Below are positions 11,865 through 23,769 of a stretch of 64,000 nucleotides of DNA, one piece after another. The stretch's first letter is position 1, and every line of letters starts with the position of its first letter. The stretch lies in NCBI GenBank assembly GCA_001643675.2, contig LSRY02000018.1:248001-312000 (forward strand), written 5' to 3'. The position numbers and the translations under genes are program-made. Under the pieces are notes generated by a model that ran no database searches, was not told where the DNA came from, and saw only the letters and a list, made by a program, of their open reading frames with translations. The DNA is from Monocercomonoides exilis (taxonomy: Eukaryota > Preaxostyla > Oxymonadida > Polymastigidae).

Positions 11865-12360
11865 GCATGGGTGTTACTGCGTCCCTTTTGCATTTCTTGT
11901 TTTTAACGATTAATTTTGAGATGTTTGAAAAGCAAATGTTATTAAAAAAACTTTTGTATGGACCGATTTTTCGCGAAAAATTTTGTTTCTCGTGAAAAAA
12001 CTATTTTTAAAAATGACCCATAAATATGAGTATTTTTTCAGAATATAAATAAAATAAGATAATTACGAAATAAAAAGTGGATAAAAGGTCATTAATTATT
12101 ATATTGTCCTGTTTTAATAATAAAAATTTGAAAAATAAAATATGAAAAAAATAAATTAAAAATTTAAATATTTTGATCAATCCCACAATTAAATTTTTAA
12201 TATCCAAAAAATAAGAATTTTCTTTTCCTCATCATGCAATGAACACACGTTTATGACCGTTAGAAAAATATAATGTTTAAATATTTTAATAAAGTGTGCA
12301 ATGAAAGATTATTAATATTTCATTTTATCCTTTATGAATATTGATTTAGATTTAAAAGCT
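11865..12360 (+). repeat. Left terminal inverted repeat (family A)
   Basis: This arm of about 495 bp matches the right arm (15721-16216) in inverse orientation. A third copy lies at 51503. Similarity between this copy and the third one continues another 180 bp inward (to about 12540), beyond the part shared with the right arm, so these two are both left ends of the same element family. Confidence 0.85.
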
Positions 12361-12548
12361 GATCATTTTTGTTCAGTGGATGGACACTCTTATTAAAACA
12401 CGTTGACAACGAATAAAGAAGCACTATCAAAGTGTTTGAAACATTCTTTATAATTATAAACATTGTCATATTTTTTTTGACAAAGCGCATATAATTTCAT
12501 TTATTAACTTCTGAAATAAAATGGATGTTAAATGATTAGCATTAATCA

Positions 12549-13571
12549 ATGCAACAACATAAATGCGTATGGAGGAATGGTGTATTTTCGACAATAGAGA
12601 TCGTGAAGTTTTGGTTTATATCTATTGAAGAAAAGTTCAATGCCACAACAGCAACAGTTGGAAATGAATTTTTTGTTGAATGTTTCAACATCTCGTCCCA
12701 GATCAACGAAAACCAATTCCAGTTTGATCTTCGAGAAGGTCATTTCAATCGAGATAATGCAATATATGGAAGAGATGAGTGTGAATATAAGGATGATACA
12801 AATCTGATTGAATTTGTGACTATCCATCAGAGTGACACAATCATTGTGAGCAATGTTAATGGATCAGATGAGAGGCAATGTGGAACAAACACACTTCCAT
12901 GTGATTCAATTGATTATGGACTGATGCACCTGACTTCAGAGCTGATAAGTCAAATACTCGTTGTTGAAGGGAGTGTGATTGGAAGAGAAATGAATCTGGA
13001 GGAAATGAGTTTGAGTTCAAAGAGCAGAGAAGTTTGCAAAGTTGAAGTGAAATCAGTGATTAAAGAAACAAAGGATGCTTTGATAACAACAAGCGGAACA
13101 GTCTCATTGGTGAGAGTGAATTTTGTATTTGAATCAGATTTCATCTCTTCACACGAATCACTGATATCACCAGAAGGAGGGATTCTTGAAGTGATGAATT
13201 GTTCATTCTCCTCAAAACAATCGAATGAAGAACGAAATATAGAATTAGCAAACATTCCATTTCACATAATAAACATGGAAAAAGGAGAATTACAACTTGA
13301 TGGATGCACAATATCAAATCTCATTCTTCAAAAATCTTCAATATATCTTTCATCTTCTTTTCCATCAGTGATTTATTTATTAACGATTAGCAATTCAATA
13401 ATTAAAACTTCTCTGATAGATATTAATGAATGTGGACAATTGAAAACTGATAGACTGCTTGCTGAAAATATCTCATTTGAGGGAAATGAAGAATCATTGA
13501 TATCTTGCTTATTAAAGAAAAAACAAATGCAATACGCGATCAAAAAATGCTCAGATACTTTGAAAAATTAG
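12549..13571 (+). pseudogene. Beta-helix surface-type protein fragment (340 codons)
   Basis: An open 340-codon frame carries the pattern of the beta-helix family seen at 52230-54044: a SDERQCGTNTLPCDSIDYG block equivalent to the CGDEKFPCQSM block there, followed by Ser/Leu/Val-rich strands with regularly spaced Asn, Gly and Cys. It lacks the N-terminal GGG-repeat region and any signal peptide and stops abruptly, so it is a fragment rather than a whole gene. It lies inside the inverted-repeat element, in the same position relative to the left arm as the 52230 gene has to the third arm copy. Proteins of this type resemble polymorphic outer-membrane proteins and pectate-lyase folds; a surface role is inference. 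Confidence 0.65.
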
Positions 13572-14301
13572 AATAAAAGTTTGAATAACACATACTTCAA
13601 TAATTTTGAAAATGATTTAATCAAAACACATTTTTTCTCATCACATTTTAATAGCATCACAAAAAATCTTATCAATTTCGATTGAGTATATTTTTTTTAA
13701 TCATGAACATAACTAAATAAAATATCTCAATTCTTTGCCAAATCAATAATCATTTCAAAACACCAAAGTTTCATTAGTTTTTCTTGAATAACTTCATAGA
13801 AATAATTCACTTATTGATTGCTAAAACAAAACAACACTTCAATAATATCAAGCTGTCTCACAACAAGATAGTAGTTATATCACTGAAAAATATCATATAA
13901 CTTGTTTTCGCCATGATCATCTTCATCTTAACTTTAACTGTTTTATGTTGTGCCACATCTTCCTCACACAGAGCTTCCCTCTCCTATTCTTTTTCTTAAA
14001 TACCAACTTGGAAAAATTCATCATTGAACATCGTTTTTTGATGTTCCTCTCCGGTCATTGCTTTCTTTCTCTTTCTTTCACACACATGATTAAATCCTTT
14101 TCTTCCTTTACTCATACTACTCCCGCATACTCATTAATTCGTGTTTCTCGATGCAGCTTTCTCCTCTCCATTCAGCTCAATCTCAATCACACCTCCTGCA
14201 ACGCTCCTTTAACTCGCAACCTCACTTTCTTTTAAGCTTTCCACAGCCAAACTCATATTCATCATTCCTCCTTTTCCTTCAATCTCCTTTGCTTCACGCA
14301 A
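13572..14301. other. Unassigned interior of the inverted-repeat element
   Basis: AT-rich up to about 13.9 kb, then CT-rich sequence whose minus strand looks like decayed beta-helix coding sequence with many stops. No intact frame on either strand. Confidence 0.4.
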
Positions 14302-15329
14302 TTAAAATGTTGTTATATCAACGATAATCATCCCTTCTCCATCTGTCTTCACGTCCTCCGCTGTGACAAATCCCTGCTCCTCTCTTCCTCCATTCACCTT
14401 CTCAATTCCTCCTCCGCAAAATTCAGTTCCTCTCACTGTGACGCATTCCATTTGCATATCTCGACCTTTCACACTCCCCACCCACATATTAGCCCCGTTG
14501 ATCCTCTTCCTTCCTCGCTTTCTTCCTCTCCAAACTCGCTGTCAACAATCATCACAACTCCAACACTTATTTACTCAATCTGCTTCTTCAACGACTGTCC
14601 CTAAAACTTCATTGCAAACGTGTTCATTTCGAACCATGTCTCTCTTTTTCATCCACAACGCGTCATATCAAAACCATTCGATAGAATTCATATTTCATTG
14701 GAACTGTATGGAATCAAAAACATGAACAAATTTTTTTCATCATGAAAATCATCACTTCCAACAAACAGAGTCTTATCATTTATCGTTAAGGAATAATCAA
14801 ACTTGAATGAGTTATTTGTCACAGAAGAATTAAAATCCTTTCCCAAAATGAACACATTCTTTCCAACGGCCGCATTGTTATTCTTAAAAGTTACGTCAGC
14901 ATCAAAAAGAAATGGTTTTTCACTCAAACAATTTTTGCAATCCAAATATTAAAATCCTCCTTTTCCATTGTTTGAAGAAAGTGAACAAGATGATGCATTT
15001 GTTGATTTAATCACCAAATCTTCATTCCCTTGCAGTGTCACTCTTGCAACACCTCCTTCTTCACCGCTTCCAGTGTTCATAACGTTTGAAAGGCTGCTGC
15101 TTTCAAGCAAGACAGACGAAGCTATCACCAATGGTGATTTGACAAACGAACAATCTGTCAAGCTGCATCCCTTTAATGAGCAACTTCCACTTGTTGTGGT
15201 TATCAATGAATATTGAACTGTTGTTGATGATTGGATGCTAAATAAACAGCTTTTGAGTTGAAGAACCCTACTCGATGAGATCAGTGTATTCATATTTAGC
15301 TCAAACTGTCTTGGAATTTGGAGCTTCAA
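14302..15329 (-). pseudogene. Beta-helix surface-type protein, decayed copy
   Basis: On the minus strand, 15329-14949 and 14945-14688 form one continuous frame interrupted by a single TAA. The sequence is strongly similar to residues about 370-570 of the 52230-54044 protein: TTTSGSCSLKGCSL here against TTTSGSCTLKGCSL there, and GKNVFILGKDFN in both. At the TAA the paralogue has Leu (GGFLYLN). A further piece with the same family style (VNGGREEQGFV) lies at 14487-14302. It is on the opposite strand to the fragment at 12549, next to the right arm. It is a truncated, broken copy without start or C-terminus. Confidence 0.75.
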
Positions 15330-15720
15330 AGATAATAAGCTGTGTTAAACTGTTGTTGGATTGATTGATAATATTGATGGTTTTCCGTTGATTGTTTTCG
15401 AAAGATAAACAACATTGTGTTCAAATAGAAATACAACCGCAAAAATTTATAATTAAATTTTCTTTAATCAAAAATTTTTAAATAATATCCCACTTCTATC
15501 CTCGTGTATTATACTTATGTTTTAAACTTAATTTTAGCTTTTCTTAATAATTCTGCATTGTTTATGAGAAAAAAATAAAAAGTATTTTGTGCAAAATAAT
15601 ATTTAAAAGCTTGAATAGAATTGATTAAACAAAATCAAACGTTCTTAGCATAAAAAGTATTTCTTTATTAACCACCATCTTTTTGCCACTCAATTATTCT
15701 CATATTGCATAATAATATTC

Positions 15721-16216
15721 ATCTTTAAAATCTTTATCAATATTCATAAAGGATAAAATGAAATATTAATAATCTTTCATTGCACACTTTATTAAAATAT
15801 TTAAACATTATATTTTTCTAACGGTCATAAACGTGTGTTCATTGCATGATGAGGAAAAGAAAATTCTTATTTTTTGGATATTAAAAATTTAATTGTGGGA
15901 TTGATCAAAATATTTAAATTTTTAATTTATTTTTTTCATATTTTATTTTTCAAATTTTTATTATTAAAACAGGACAATATAATAATTAATGACCTTTTAT
16001 CCACTTTTTATTTCGTAATTATCTTATTTTATTTATATTCTGAAAAAATACTCATATTTATGGGTCATTTTTAAAAATAGTTTTTTCACGAGAAACAAAA
16101 TTTTTCGCGAAAAATCGGTCCATACAAAAGTTTTTTTAATAACATTTGCTTTTCAAACATCTCAAAATTAATCGTTAAAAACAAGAAATGCAAAAGGGAC
16201 GCAGTTACACCCATGC
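15721..16216 (-). repeat. Right terminal inverted repeat (family A)
   Basis: Inverted copy of 11865-12360, identical over at least the central 200 bp by translation. The outer end reads ...ACGCAGTTACACCCATGC and is followed by GTTATTC, which also precedes the left arm. Confidence 0.85.
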
Positions 16217-16540
16217 CGTTATTCTATCATGTTGTTGATATTTTTTATGAACAATATTCAGCACCTTTTCTTCACCCTCGAAGTTGAGCAAACAAGGCCT
16301 GGTGTGAATTTCCTTTTCTTTCCAAATTCGTCCGGCGCAATAACATCTGACAGCGCTATAAATTTTTTGGGTCGTAATGTTAAACGCTTCTGATTTGTAA
16401 CAAACCTTCTGTGGAAAAGCATCAAGAGCGGCAATAATTTTTTCGAATAATGAATTGGCGTTTCTCACTTCAAACGTAAGTTTTCCGTCTCGAAGTTTTT
16501 GTTCTTTGATATTTTTGAAATCGTTGTATTTCTTGAACAA
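16217..16540 (-). pseudogene. pogo-type transposase, N-terminal half (cut by insertion)
   Basis: A minus-strand frame of about 110 codons starts at ATG 16540 and reads through a Lys/Arg-rich region ending HDRITAW, after which it enters the inserted repeat. Its frame continues exactly into the catalytic half at 11864 when the inserted element is removed. It should hold the DNA-binding helix-turn-helix region of the pogo transposase, although I see only general helical, basic character and not a diagnostic motif. Confidence 0.7.
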
Positions 16541-17464
16541 TAAAATAATGAACGGTCAGAAGCGGAAATTAGATCAAAATAGATCATTATGAATTTATAA
16601 AACGTTTTGGGAAAAAAAATCACCGATAAATAATGTTTGAAATTGCATTATCTAGAAATAGATTCAATATGAGTTAAGTTTTTTTATTTGGAACAGAAAT
16701 ATAATTAAGATATGAATATTTTGATTTATTTGAAAATAAAACCAAGCCTGCGTGACTGACTGACTTTGACATGAAAAAAAGCGAAATTTGACTAACGGGA
16801 TAGAAAAAAGTAACGTCATTTCATAATGTGATTTTCTGTATTGAATAATTGCACATAAGAATGGCATCAATTTTCCATTTGGGTGATTTTTTTTGATATC
16901 ATAAAAAAAGATCAAAAATCGAAAAAATATTATATATTGTGGTATTCTCTGATCAAAGAGGAAAATTGATTTATAACAAGTATTTAGCTTTTATTTCTGC
17001 AATATATATTTGTTTTATTTATAAGACCAAAAAAACATACCTATTTAACATTTTTAACGAAAAACGATTTTTTGATCAAGTTTAATAAAAATGAACCTAA
17101 AAATTAATGAATAAAACTTCAGAAAAAAATAAAAGTTTCAAGAATAACTTAAGAATACTGACAATTGGAAAATAAAAACAAAAAACATTGGTAAAGTTTG
17201 AAATTTGAATAAAAATAATTTTTTTGACTTTCAAAAAATGACAATAGTTTATCATCTTTAATTTCTTTGACTTTGACATCACAAAATCATCATTCCAGTT
17301 TAGTAGTCCAGCTTCAACAGAAAAACAAAATATAAAACTGTGGAAAAGGAAATGTTTCCAAGAATAACAACTGATTCAAATTCGTTGTTTTTCTCCATTC
17401 TCCTGATTATTTGGAGTTCAAACTTTCTTCTCTATACCATTTGTTCGTTTAAAATTTTCCATTA
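16541..17464. other. AT-rich, no gene seen
   Basis: Long A and T runs and no credible frame. A 25-bp stretch around 16874-16900, starting TGGGTGATTTTTTTTGATAT, recurs in inverse orientation at about 35976-36000, and may be a transposon end. Confidence 0.4.
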
Positions 17465-18064
17465 TTGTTTCTTTCACATTCTCATTCCACATACATCCTC
17501 TATCGCTCCTTAATCGCCAAAGAAATTCATTCCACTCATCCTGCACTTTCTCTTCTTTCTTCTTTTATTTCTTCATTAATTGCCACCTCCCCTGCCCTCT
17601 CCCTCTTCCTCGCCAACTGCACCATGGCCAACATCGACTCAGCTCCGCAGTTGAGCCAACAAACTGCCACCAATGGCGGATGCATCAAATTCGCCTCATC
17701 TGCCACTGCAAACACATTTTCTGTGAGTGATTCCAACTTCTCCGCCTGCTGTGTGAGCGAGGATACAAGTTCTGGAGGAAGAGGCGGCGCTCTCATGATC
17801 GAGTACAATGATGATTCAGAAGTGTCATCCACAACCTTTTCCATCACCAATATCGTGTTTTCAGCCAACAAGGCCAGTGTCGGAAGAGATATGTATTTTG
17901 TGTGCGAAACATTTGTCGCTTCTGTGAAAGAGCCCTTGTTCGCCTTCATGGGAAACATCACTCAGAAAGACAACTCGATTGTTGGAAATGACAGAAAAGA
18001 AGCAATTGGAATTTCGATTAATAAATCTATATCAACCGGAATACAGCTGACAACGAATACGTGA
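17465..18064 (+). pseudogene. Beta-helix surface-type protein fragment
   Basis: A 199-codon open frame whose last two thirds fit the beta-helix family: NGGCIKFAS, then GGRGGALMIEY, then NKASVGRDMYFVCE, equivalent to the GGKGGGIYLDC and NNAAIGKNVFILG blocks of the 52230 gene. The first 30 codons are hydrophobic and of different composition, so the true fragment probably begins around 17570. It ends at TGA 18062-18064 with no C-terminal domain. It is isolated from other family members and lacks a start region, so it is a relic. Confidence 0.6.
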
Positions 18065-21000
18065 ATGATCATCTTGATATCATTGAAGTGAATTGTTGGC
18101 TATCAAAGATGTCCTACAAGAGGACACAACGCGATGGGGTTTCTGAAGAAGGTGCAGATCATAAGGCAGAATTCATTTCATCAGCTGACTTGTCAGTGAA
18201 AATATGTGCAAATGAAGGCAAAGTCGAAGATATTTGAAGAGAAGGCACAAACACACAAAATAATAAATTGACTCAAAAACACTTTTGATGGATTAATCAT
18301 CACATATCTGCAGTTAATTCGGCTGTTTCATAGAAATTTTCTTTGAACATGTCTTTCCTCTAAATCGCTTTCTTTCATCGTCTCATCTTCTGCGACTTTT
18401 TGAAGGCATGTGGCCTTGCGAAATCTCTCGAAAACAATCCTTGCAACTGTTTGTTCAAAGAAAGCTTTTCCAATCTTGTTCTTTCTTCTTCCTGTAATTC
18501 TTTCAATCTCAAAATAAATAATGCAGAGGCAAACTTCATGGATTGTGTACCCGATGATCGGCTATTCTTGATTTGACATTGAACCATTTCCGTTGACATA
18601 TTATTTATACAGATATTCCGTTTTAGAATGAAAATTTCTTTTGTGCTTCCGAAAAAATAATAAAAGACGGTTCCTGGCTCTGAATTCGATAAAAGTTGAA
18701 TGAAATGAAATAATTGTTTGCTTTCTCAGCAGCTCTGCTGAATTGAACAAAACAAACATTTGACTAAGTGGATGCTCTGATCCAATGCCAAATAAGAAGA
18801 AACATAAAAGAAGAAGTTGAAAAAGTGGTTGAAGAAGGAGTTGATGACAACGATGACGAGGATAAAGAGGGATATTCTGCTTTTAATAAAGTTTATTACT
18901 GAAATGAAGTGGATGTGACTGAATATATTGATGATGAAGAGGAGACGGTGGTGATAAAAGGCACGTTGAAAGTGAAAAGTTGAATGAGAAGAGACTCAGA
19001 CAGAGATGAAATATCATGCAGATAAATAGATCTTTTATTTTCCCTTACTTTTTTTCTATTTTCTCATGTTCTTTCTTCTTCTTCCTGTCTTTCAGCTTGC
19101 CTCTACCAGCTCCTGGATCTTCTTCTGCTCTCCTAAGACCATGTCCTTCGCAGTCAGTATTCGTTTCATCTGCTCGTCGGTCTCTTCTCAGTTTATAGTG
19201 ACTTGCTAACTCCGGCTCTGTCAGCTTCTTGATCAGCTCATTGTTCTGGAAATAATCCTCTATCATCTTGTTTTCCTCTTCCAGCAGAACGGTTCCTAAC
19301 GCTCTTTCCTTCCACAAGCCTCCCAAACACTCCCTTCTCTCTTTCTTTTTGGATAAATAAGATTTCTTTTTCGTTTTTGTTGGTTTCTTTCTTTCTTTTT
19401 TTATTTCTTCTTTTCTGCAATCTCTTTCAGTCTCATTTGCACTTTTTTGGAAGCTCTTTCTTTATATTCGATTTTCACTTTCTGGAATTTTTTGCGTATT
19501 AGATTGACTTCCAAAGATATATCCGTTTTTTGTTTCTTTTTGATGAAATTTCTCTTCTTCCAATTGAACATCTCTTGTTTTGCTCTCTTTCTGTCCCTCA
19601 AAATTTTCTTTTCTTTCGCCAATTGCTTTCACAGATACAGCTTTCAATCTTTTCTCAAGTTGAAACTCTTCTCTTTCCGTCTCTCTTTCATCATCTCTAG
19701 TTTCACTTCCTTTCCCCCTTCTTCTTCTCATTGTTCACCATCTCTTCTTCACCTTCTTCACGGCTTCTTTATTGATATCCGATCATCTTGTTTCACTTGT
19801 CCATGTACTCCTCCTTCTTAGCTGCCCCAATGCAAATTGAAGCTAAATCTTTAACTTCCGCGAAAAATTCACGAAATGCAATTAGTCCAACAAATTTTTG
19901 GGACTAAGTGACTTCTTATAGATGGACAAAAAAGGACATTCGAACTCCCAACATAATTGTCTTTGAATTTAACGCAGAGAAGATGTCCATTTCGCACAAA
20001 ACGTCAGAAACAGGTGATGATAACTTGGCAGCAGAAAGAGAAGTCAGCGCAGACGATAGAGGCGCCTGTGGAGCAAATGTCAGTGACATTTGTGAAGAAG
20101 TGTTCGAAGAACAATGAGCTTTTCCAATGTCAGAAGACTTTTATTGCTTGAATAATCCATTTGAGATACAAAATATAATAAGAAGGAAATGTGATCTTTC
20201 TCTCTTTTCTTTTCTGGCGCTTTTACAAACTTTGTGTAACAAATCTGGTATTTTGTTTTATTATTTCTTCGATTGCTCTAACAATATTAGCTGAAGACAA
20301 TAAAAGAAGATCTCAATGTACTTTAAACGCTCAGCATAGTTCTCTTTGTTCAAAAACCTTCAACTGTATTCCCAAAAGAGGCAGACGAGCTGCGCTGCCT
20401 TTTTATTCGTTGCTCCTGTTGGAATAAGCCCTTGAATTCACTGAATCCCTTATGATTGCACACACCCTCATTGTACAAATCTCTTCTGAGAATACAATGG
20501 AACTGAGACTGAACAAGAACCAGAAGAAGAGCCAGCAGACAGATTCAACAAGGGAGGAAGAGAAACATTCACTCCGCTCTCTTCATCTGCAGAAGTTATT
20601 CTCCTTCCTCCAACACCGCAACTTCTTCGTGAATCCCTGGCTGGACCACGTTCCTTTTGTTCTTTCTTGTTGTTTCTTTCATGGCAGACATCGTTGGAAT
20701 GAGGTTGTTCATCTTAACCGCTTCTCGTTCCTTCTCCTTCTGAAAATTCCTGATCTTCTGCTCCGCTTTTGCCTGGAATGTCACATCAAGCGCCTGCTTC
20801 GTGGTTTCATTGAGTGGAATGCCACTAACCTATGCACGTAACTGCAGAGTTGAAGCAGCAGCAGCTGAAAGCGGATTAACAGGCTGCCTCTCCAGCACCA
20901 ACAAATACTACTTCTCTTCGTTTCTTTCTTTTTCCAAAACAGTTCGGATCTACTAAAATCCTGTTGTTATTCGAGTGCCCGGAGATTTCATTATTCGCTC

Positions 21001-21371
21001 AATGACACACACTCTCAGTGGCTGCTTGCAGATGCTTGATTGGTGCGGGAACTTTCCAGTGAGGAGGAAGATGAAGATTAAGAAGGCACTGGATACGAAG
21101 AAGAAGGAAGCCCTTTAATTTTTCCCAGTTGAGAGTGCTGCGCGGAGAGTGAGGCGACGGTGGAGCGATTATCAATGCTGCCTGAGTTAAAGTTTGATAC
21201 AACAACAGAAGAGGAAGAAGAAGTACCATTCACAGAAGATGAACGACGAGCTGAAGGGAAACGATGACACGAAAAGATCTGAAAAACTTTTGAACTTGCT
21301 TCAACATTATTCACAGCAAAAGAAGTGGAAGTATTCTGATTTTCAATTGAAGAATTCCACTTCGAATTCAT
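18065..21371 (-). pseudogene. Decayed minus-strand coiled-coil / Ser-rich gene remains
   Basis: Several short minus-strand frames have non-random, gene-like composition: Lys/Glu-rich coiled-coil pieces at 18599-18375, 19326-19045, 19622-19401, 19731-19462 and 20784-20596, and a Ser-rich piece at 21371-21078. They lie in order on one strand but in different frames with stops between, so they look like the remains of one long coiled-coil gene rather than separate genes. Sequence around 20830-20600 (VSGIPLNETTKQALDVTF onward) reads most like protein. I do not recognise the family. The grouping into one gene is inference. Confidence 0.35.
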
Positions 21372-23059
21372 CGAAAGAGAAAGTTACAGAAGTGAATTCA
21401 CCAAAATAACAGAATGCATCACATAAAGTTGTTCACTACACACACATTTCTATCCTTCTGCAATTTTTCCTTTGATCGGCTGAATCGTTTAAACCTGCGA
21501 CATGATCAGCGGATGGCTCTCTTACTAGTCAAACAGGATGCTTTTCTTCTCTCTTCTCTCGTTCGCCCTCTTCTGCAGCGCTAGATGCAGTTTTGTGCGC
21601 GGACACACCTGACGCACCAGCCTCCGCTCCATGCTCTAACCTGTCACACTCATAAAGCCAATTCGCTCATGCTTCAATAATTATTGCTGAACAGAAAGTC
21701 GAAAAAGAAAAGCTGGAATTGTTGTCGTTTTTTCATGTACTAGCGGCTTTGTTCCTTTTTCGCGATGAAGTCTTCACCGGCCAGAAGCGCTTGCAGCACA
21801 GTCTCCATATGAGTGATACCTTCTGTCCATCACTTCCTTCTCTTAACTGCTCCTCCTCCAACATTCTCGTTCATCTCATTCATTGAACTGTTTCTGCTTT
21901 CCAGCTTGATCGGAATCCTAGCTAAATGACCTATTTTCATCAGCGAATGGAAGCTCCAGAATATCATTTGCTTCCCAAAAGCCGGTGCAATCCCTCTCAT
22001 GGCAGGGCACTCAAACAGAGGGAAATAAGACGCCTATGCATTCAGCCGCTCCACATAAGTCACGTCGAGTCTATAGTCGATGCTAGTCCCACATTCGTTC
22101 CTCAGCACAATGGACTGCATAGTGCATGGACCTCTCCAATGGGTACCTATTCCAGAAAAGGCATTTCCGTTTCTTCTTTTCATCGCACGCTCTCAAACAC
22201 AGCATGCTCATCGGTGAAACTCAGCGTTTGTAACGCGATCTTAAAATTGTTAAGCTTCCCAGCGGAGCAGCACCCAATTTGAAAGGCATTTTCAGCAGAT
22301 TCTACAGCAAGCGCATATTAGCCTCCATGAAGATCAGCCCATCGAAGTGATTGAATGTTTCATCAGCAGGTGAAAGCTCGTTTGCAAACGCGCGGTTCAT
22401 CTGGCTCTTAGAAAGATCTTTTCATGTAATCACCTTCTCCGTGTTGTGAATGTGAACATCCACAACAGCTTCATATGGAATTATCCCCAATCCAGTCGCT
22501 ACTCATAATGCAGTTTCGTTGTGTTTGAATTGTATTCATAACATTTCGCCGGTTTCTTGCTCTTCTTCCCGACTCTGCAACAATAAAGAAGAAGCAGGAG
22601 AAATGCAAACAGATTGAAACAGATCGTAAATACCTCTGTCAGCTTTGAATATCTTTGTATAACCATTTCTTTTCTCTTTGTCATTTCAATCACACGCACA
22701 ACACGGCATGTGTACAATGCACGAAGCACAGGGCGGAAAAACACTTTGATTCTTTCGTGCGATCTTGTTGAAATGACTTCGCTTTGTGGCAAAACCGATA
22801 TTATAGGTAGAGTAGTTTAAGGAAAAGTAGAAAAAGAAAAATATGGATAACATCATTGGATCAGAAAAACGGAAAAGGAAAAAAAGAAGAAAAAGCAGAA
22901 GTAGTGGAGGTGAAAAATGATGAAAGATTCATCAAATTACTTGACATAAATGAAGAACAGTTTGGATTGAAAAAGTTGAGGAAGAAGAAGCATTAAAGAA
23001 GACATGAATAATATTTGAATTTTGCTTATCAAAAAGCAAAGTTCCTTTCCAGAAAAATC
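21372..23059. other. Decayed sequence, no intact gene
   Basis: Mixed composition, slightly richer in GC than the AT-rich spacers, with several 60-120 codon frames on both strands but no recognisable domain. It is probably old coding DNA. Its right edge meets the terminal repeat of the 23-kb mobile element. Confidence 0.35.
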
Positions 23060-23081
23060 TATTTTATTTATAAACCATAAA

Positions 23082-23220
23082 CCCATTTCGAATTTTCATT
23101 TTTTCGTTGATCAGGAATTTGCAGAAATGTTTATTTTTTTGTTCATAATGGAATAAATGATATAAAGAAGTGATCAATAGGCGTAAAAACGATTTCTGCA
23201 AATTCCCGTGTAATAAAAAT
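23082..23220 (+). repeat. Left terminal inverted repeat with internal palindrome
   Basis: Matches 28550-28687 inverted. The 15-mer GGAATTTGCAGAAAT is at 23114-23128 and its complement at 23192-23206. Such paired subterminal motifs are typical transposase-binding sites. Confidence 0.75.
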
Positions 23221-23769
23221 CTTTTTTCGATCTATAAGATCAAACATAACAATTTTCAAAATGATTATTTTTTAAGACATATTTTCATAAATATTCTTTA
23301 TTCTTAAATTTCAATCGATGAAATAAATTTTCATTGTTTGTTGTTTGTCATTATCGAAAAAAGAATATTAAGAAAAATTTTATCATTTTCCAGAAATTTA
23401 AAAAAAAATAAAAAAATCCTATTTCAACAAAAGTCATTTATTAAAATTAACACAAAAATAACTATTATGTTCATTAAAATTTTGATTGAGACAGTAATGC
23501 TGATTTTTTGTTTTACAAGTGATATTTATTATTTTTTTTAAAAAAAAATTTTAATTTTGTTGTTTAATGTTATAATTATTTCAGATGATGAGGAAAAAGA
23601 AATAAGAATTATGTCAGTTAGATTTGTTAGCAAATTTTAGAAAGATAATTATGAATAATAAAAATTCATTTTCGGAAGCTCTTTGGATATTTTATTTGTC
23701 AATTTTTCTTGGAATGAACACAAAGCTTAGAAAAAAAAATTAATAAAAATTAATAAAAAAGTATTATTT

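Larger units (their letters stand above)
11865..16216. mobile_element. 4.35-kb inverted-repeat element carrying beta-helix gene pieces
   Basis: The left arm (about 11865-12360) and right arm (about 15721-16216) are inverted copies of one another and near identical: each encodes the same 66-residue frame (12007-12207 minus, 15874-16074 plus). The outer ends read GCATGGGTGT(T/A)ACTGCGTCCC inward. The flanks show a likely 7-8 bp target duplication GTTATTC (11856-11862 and 16218-16224). Removing the element and one duplicate restores the pogo transposase frame across the junction. Long terminal inverted repeats plus an 8-9 bp duplication suggest a Mutator-like element, but no transposase is present, so it would be non-autonomous. 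The interior holds two beta-helix gene fragments, one per strand, each near an arm, plus sequence I cannot assign. Confidence 0.8.

Noticed and set aside
12007-12207. A 66-residue membrane-like frame, present in identical form at 15874-16074.
   Set aside because: It lies in the inverted terminal repeats, is AT-rich with Phe/Ile/Leu/Lys composition expected of noncoding DNA, and is not open in the diverged third copy. The identity reflects the arms, not a gene.
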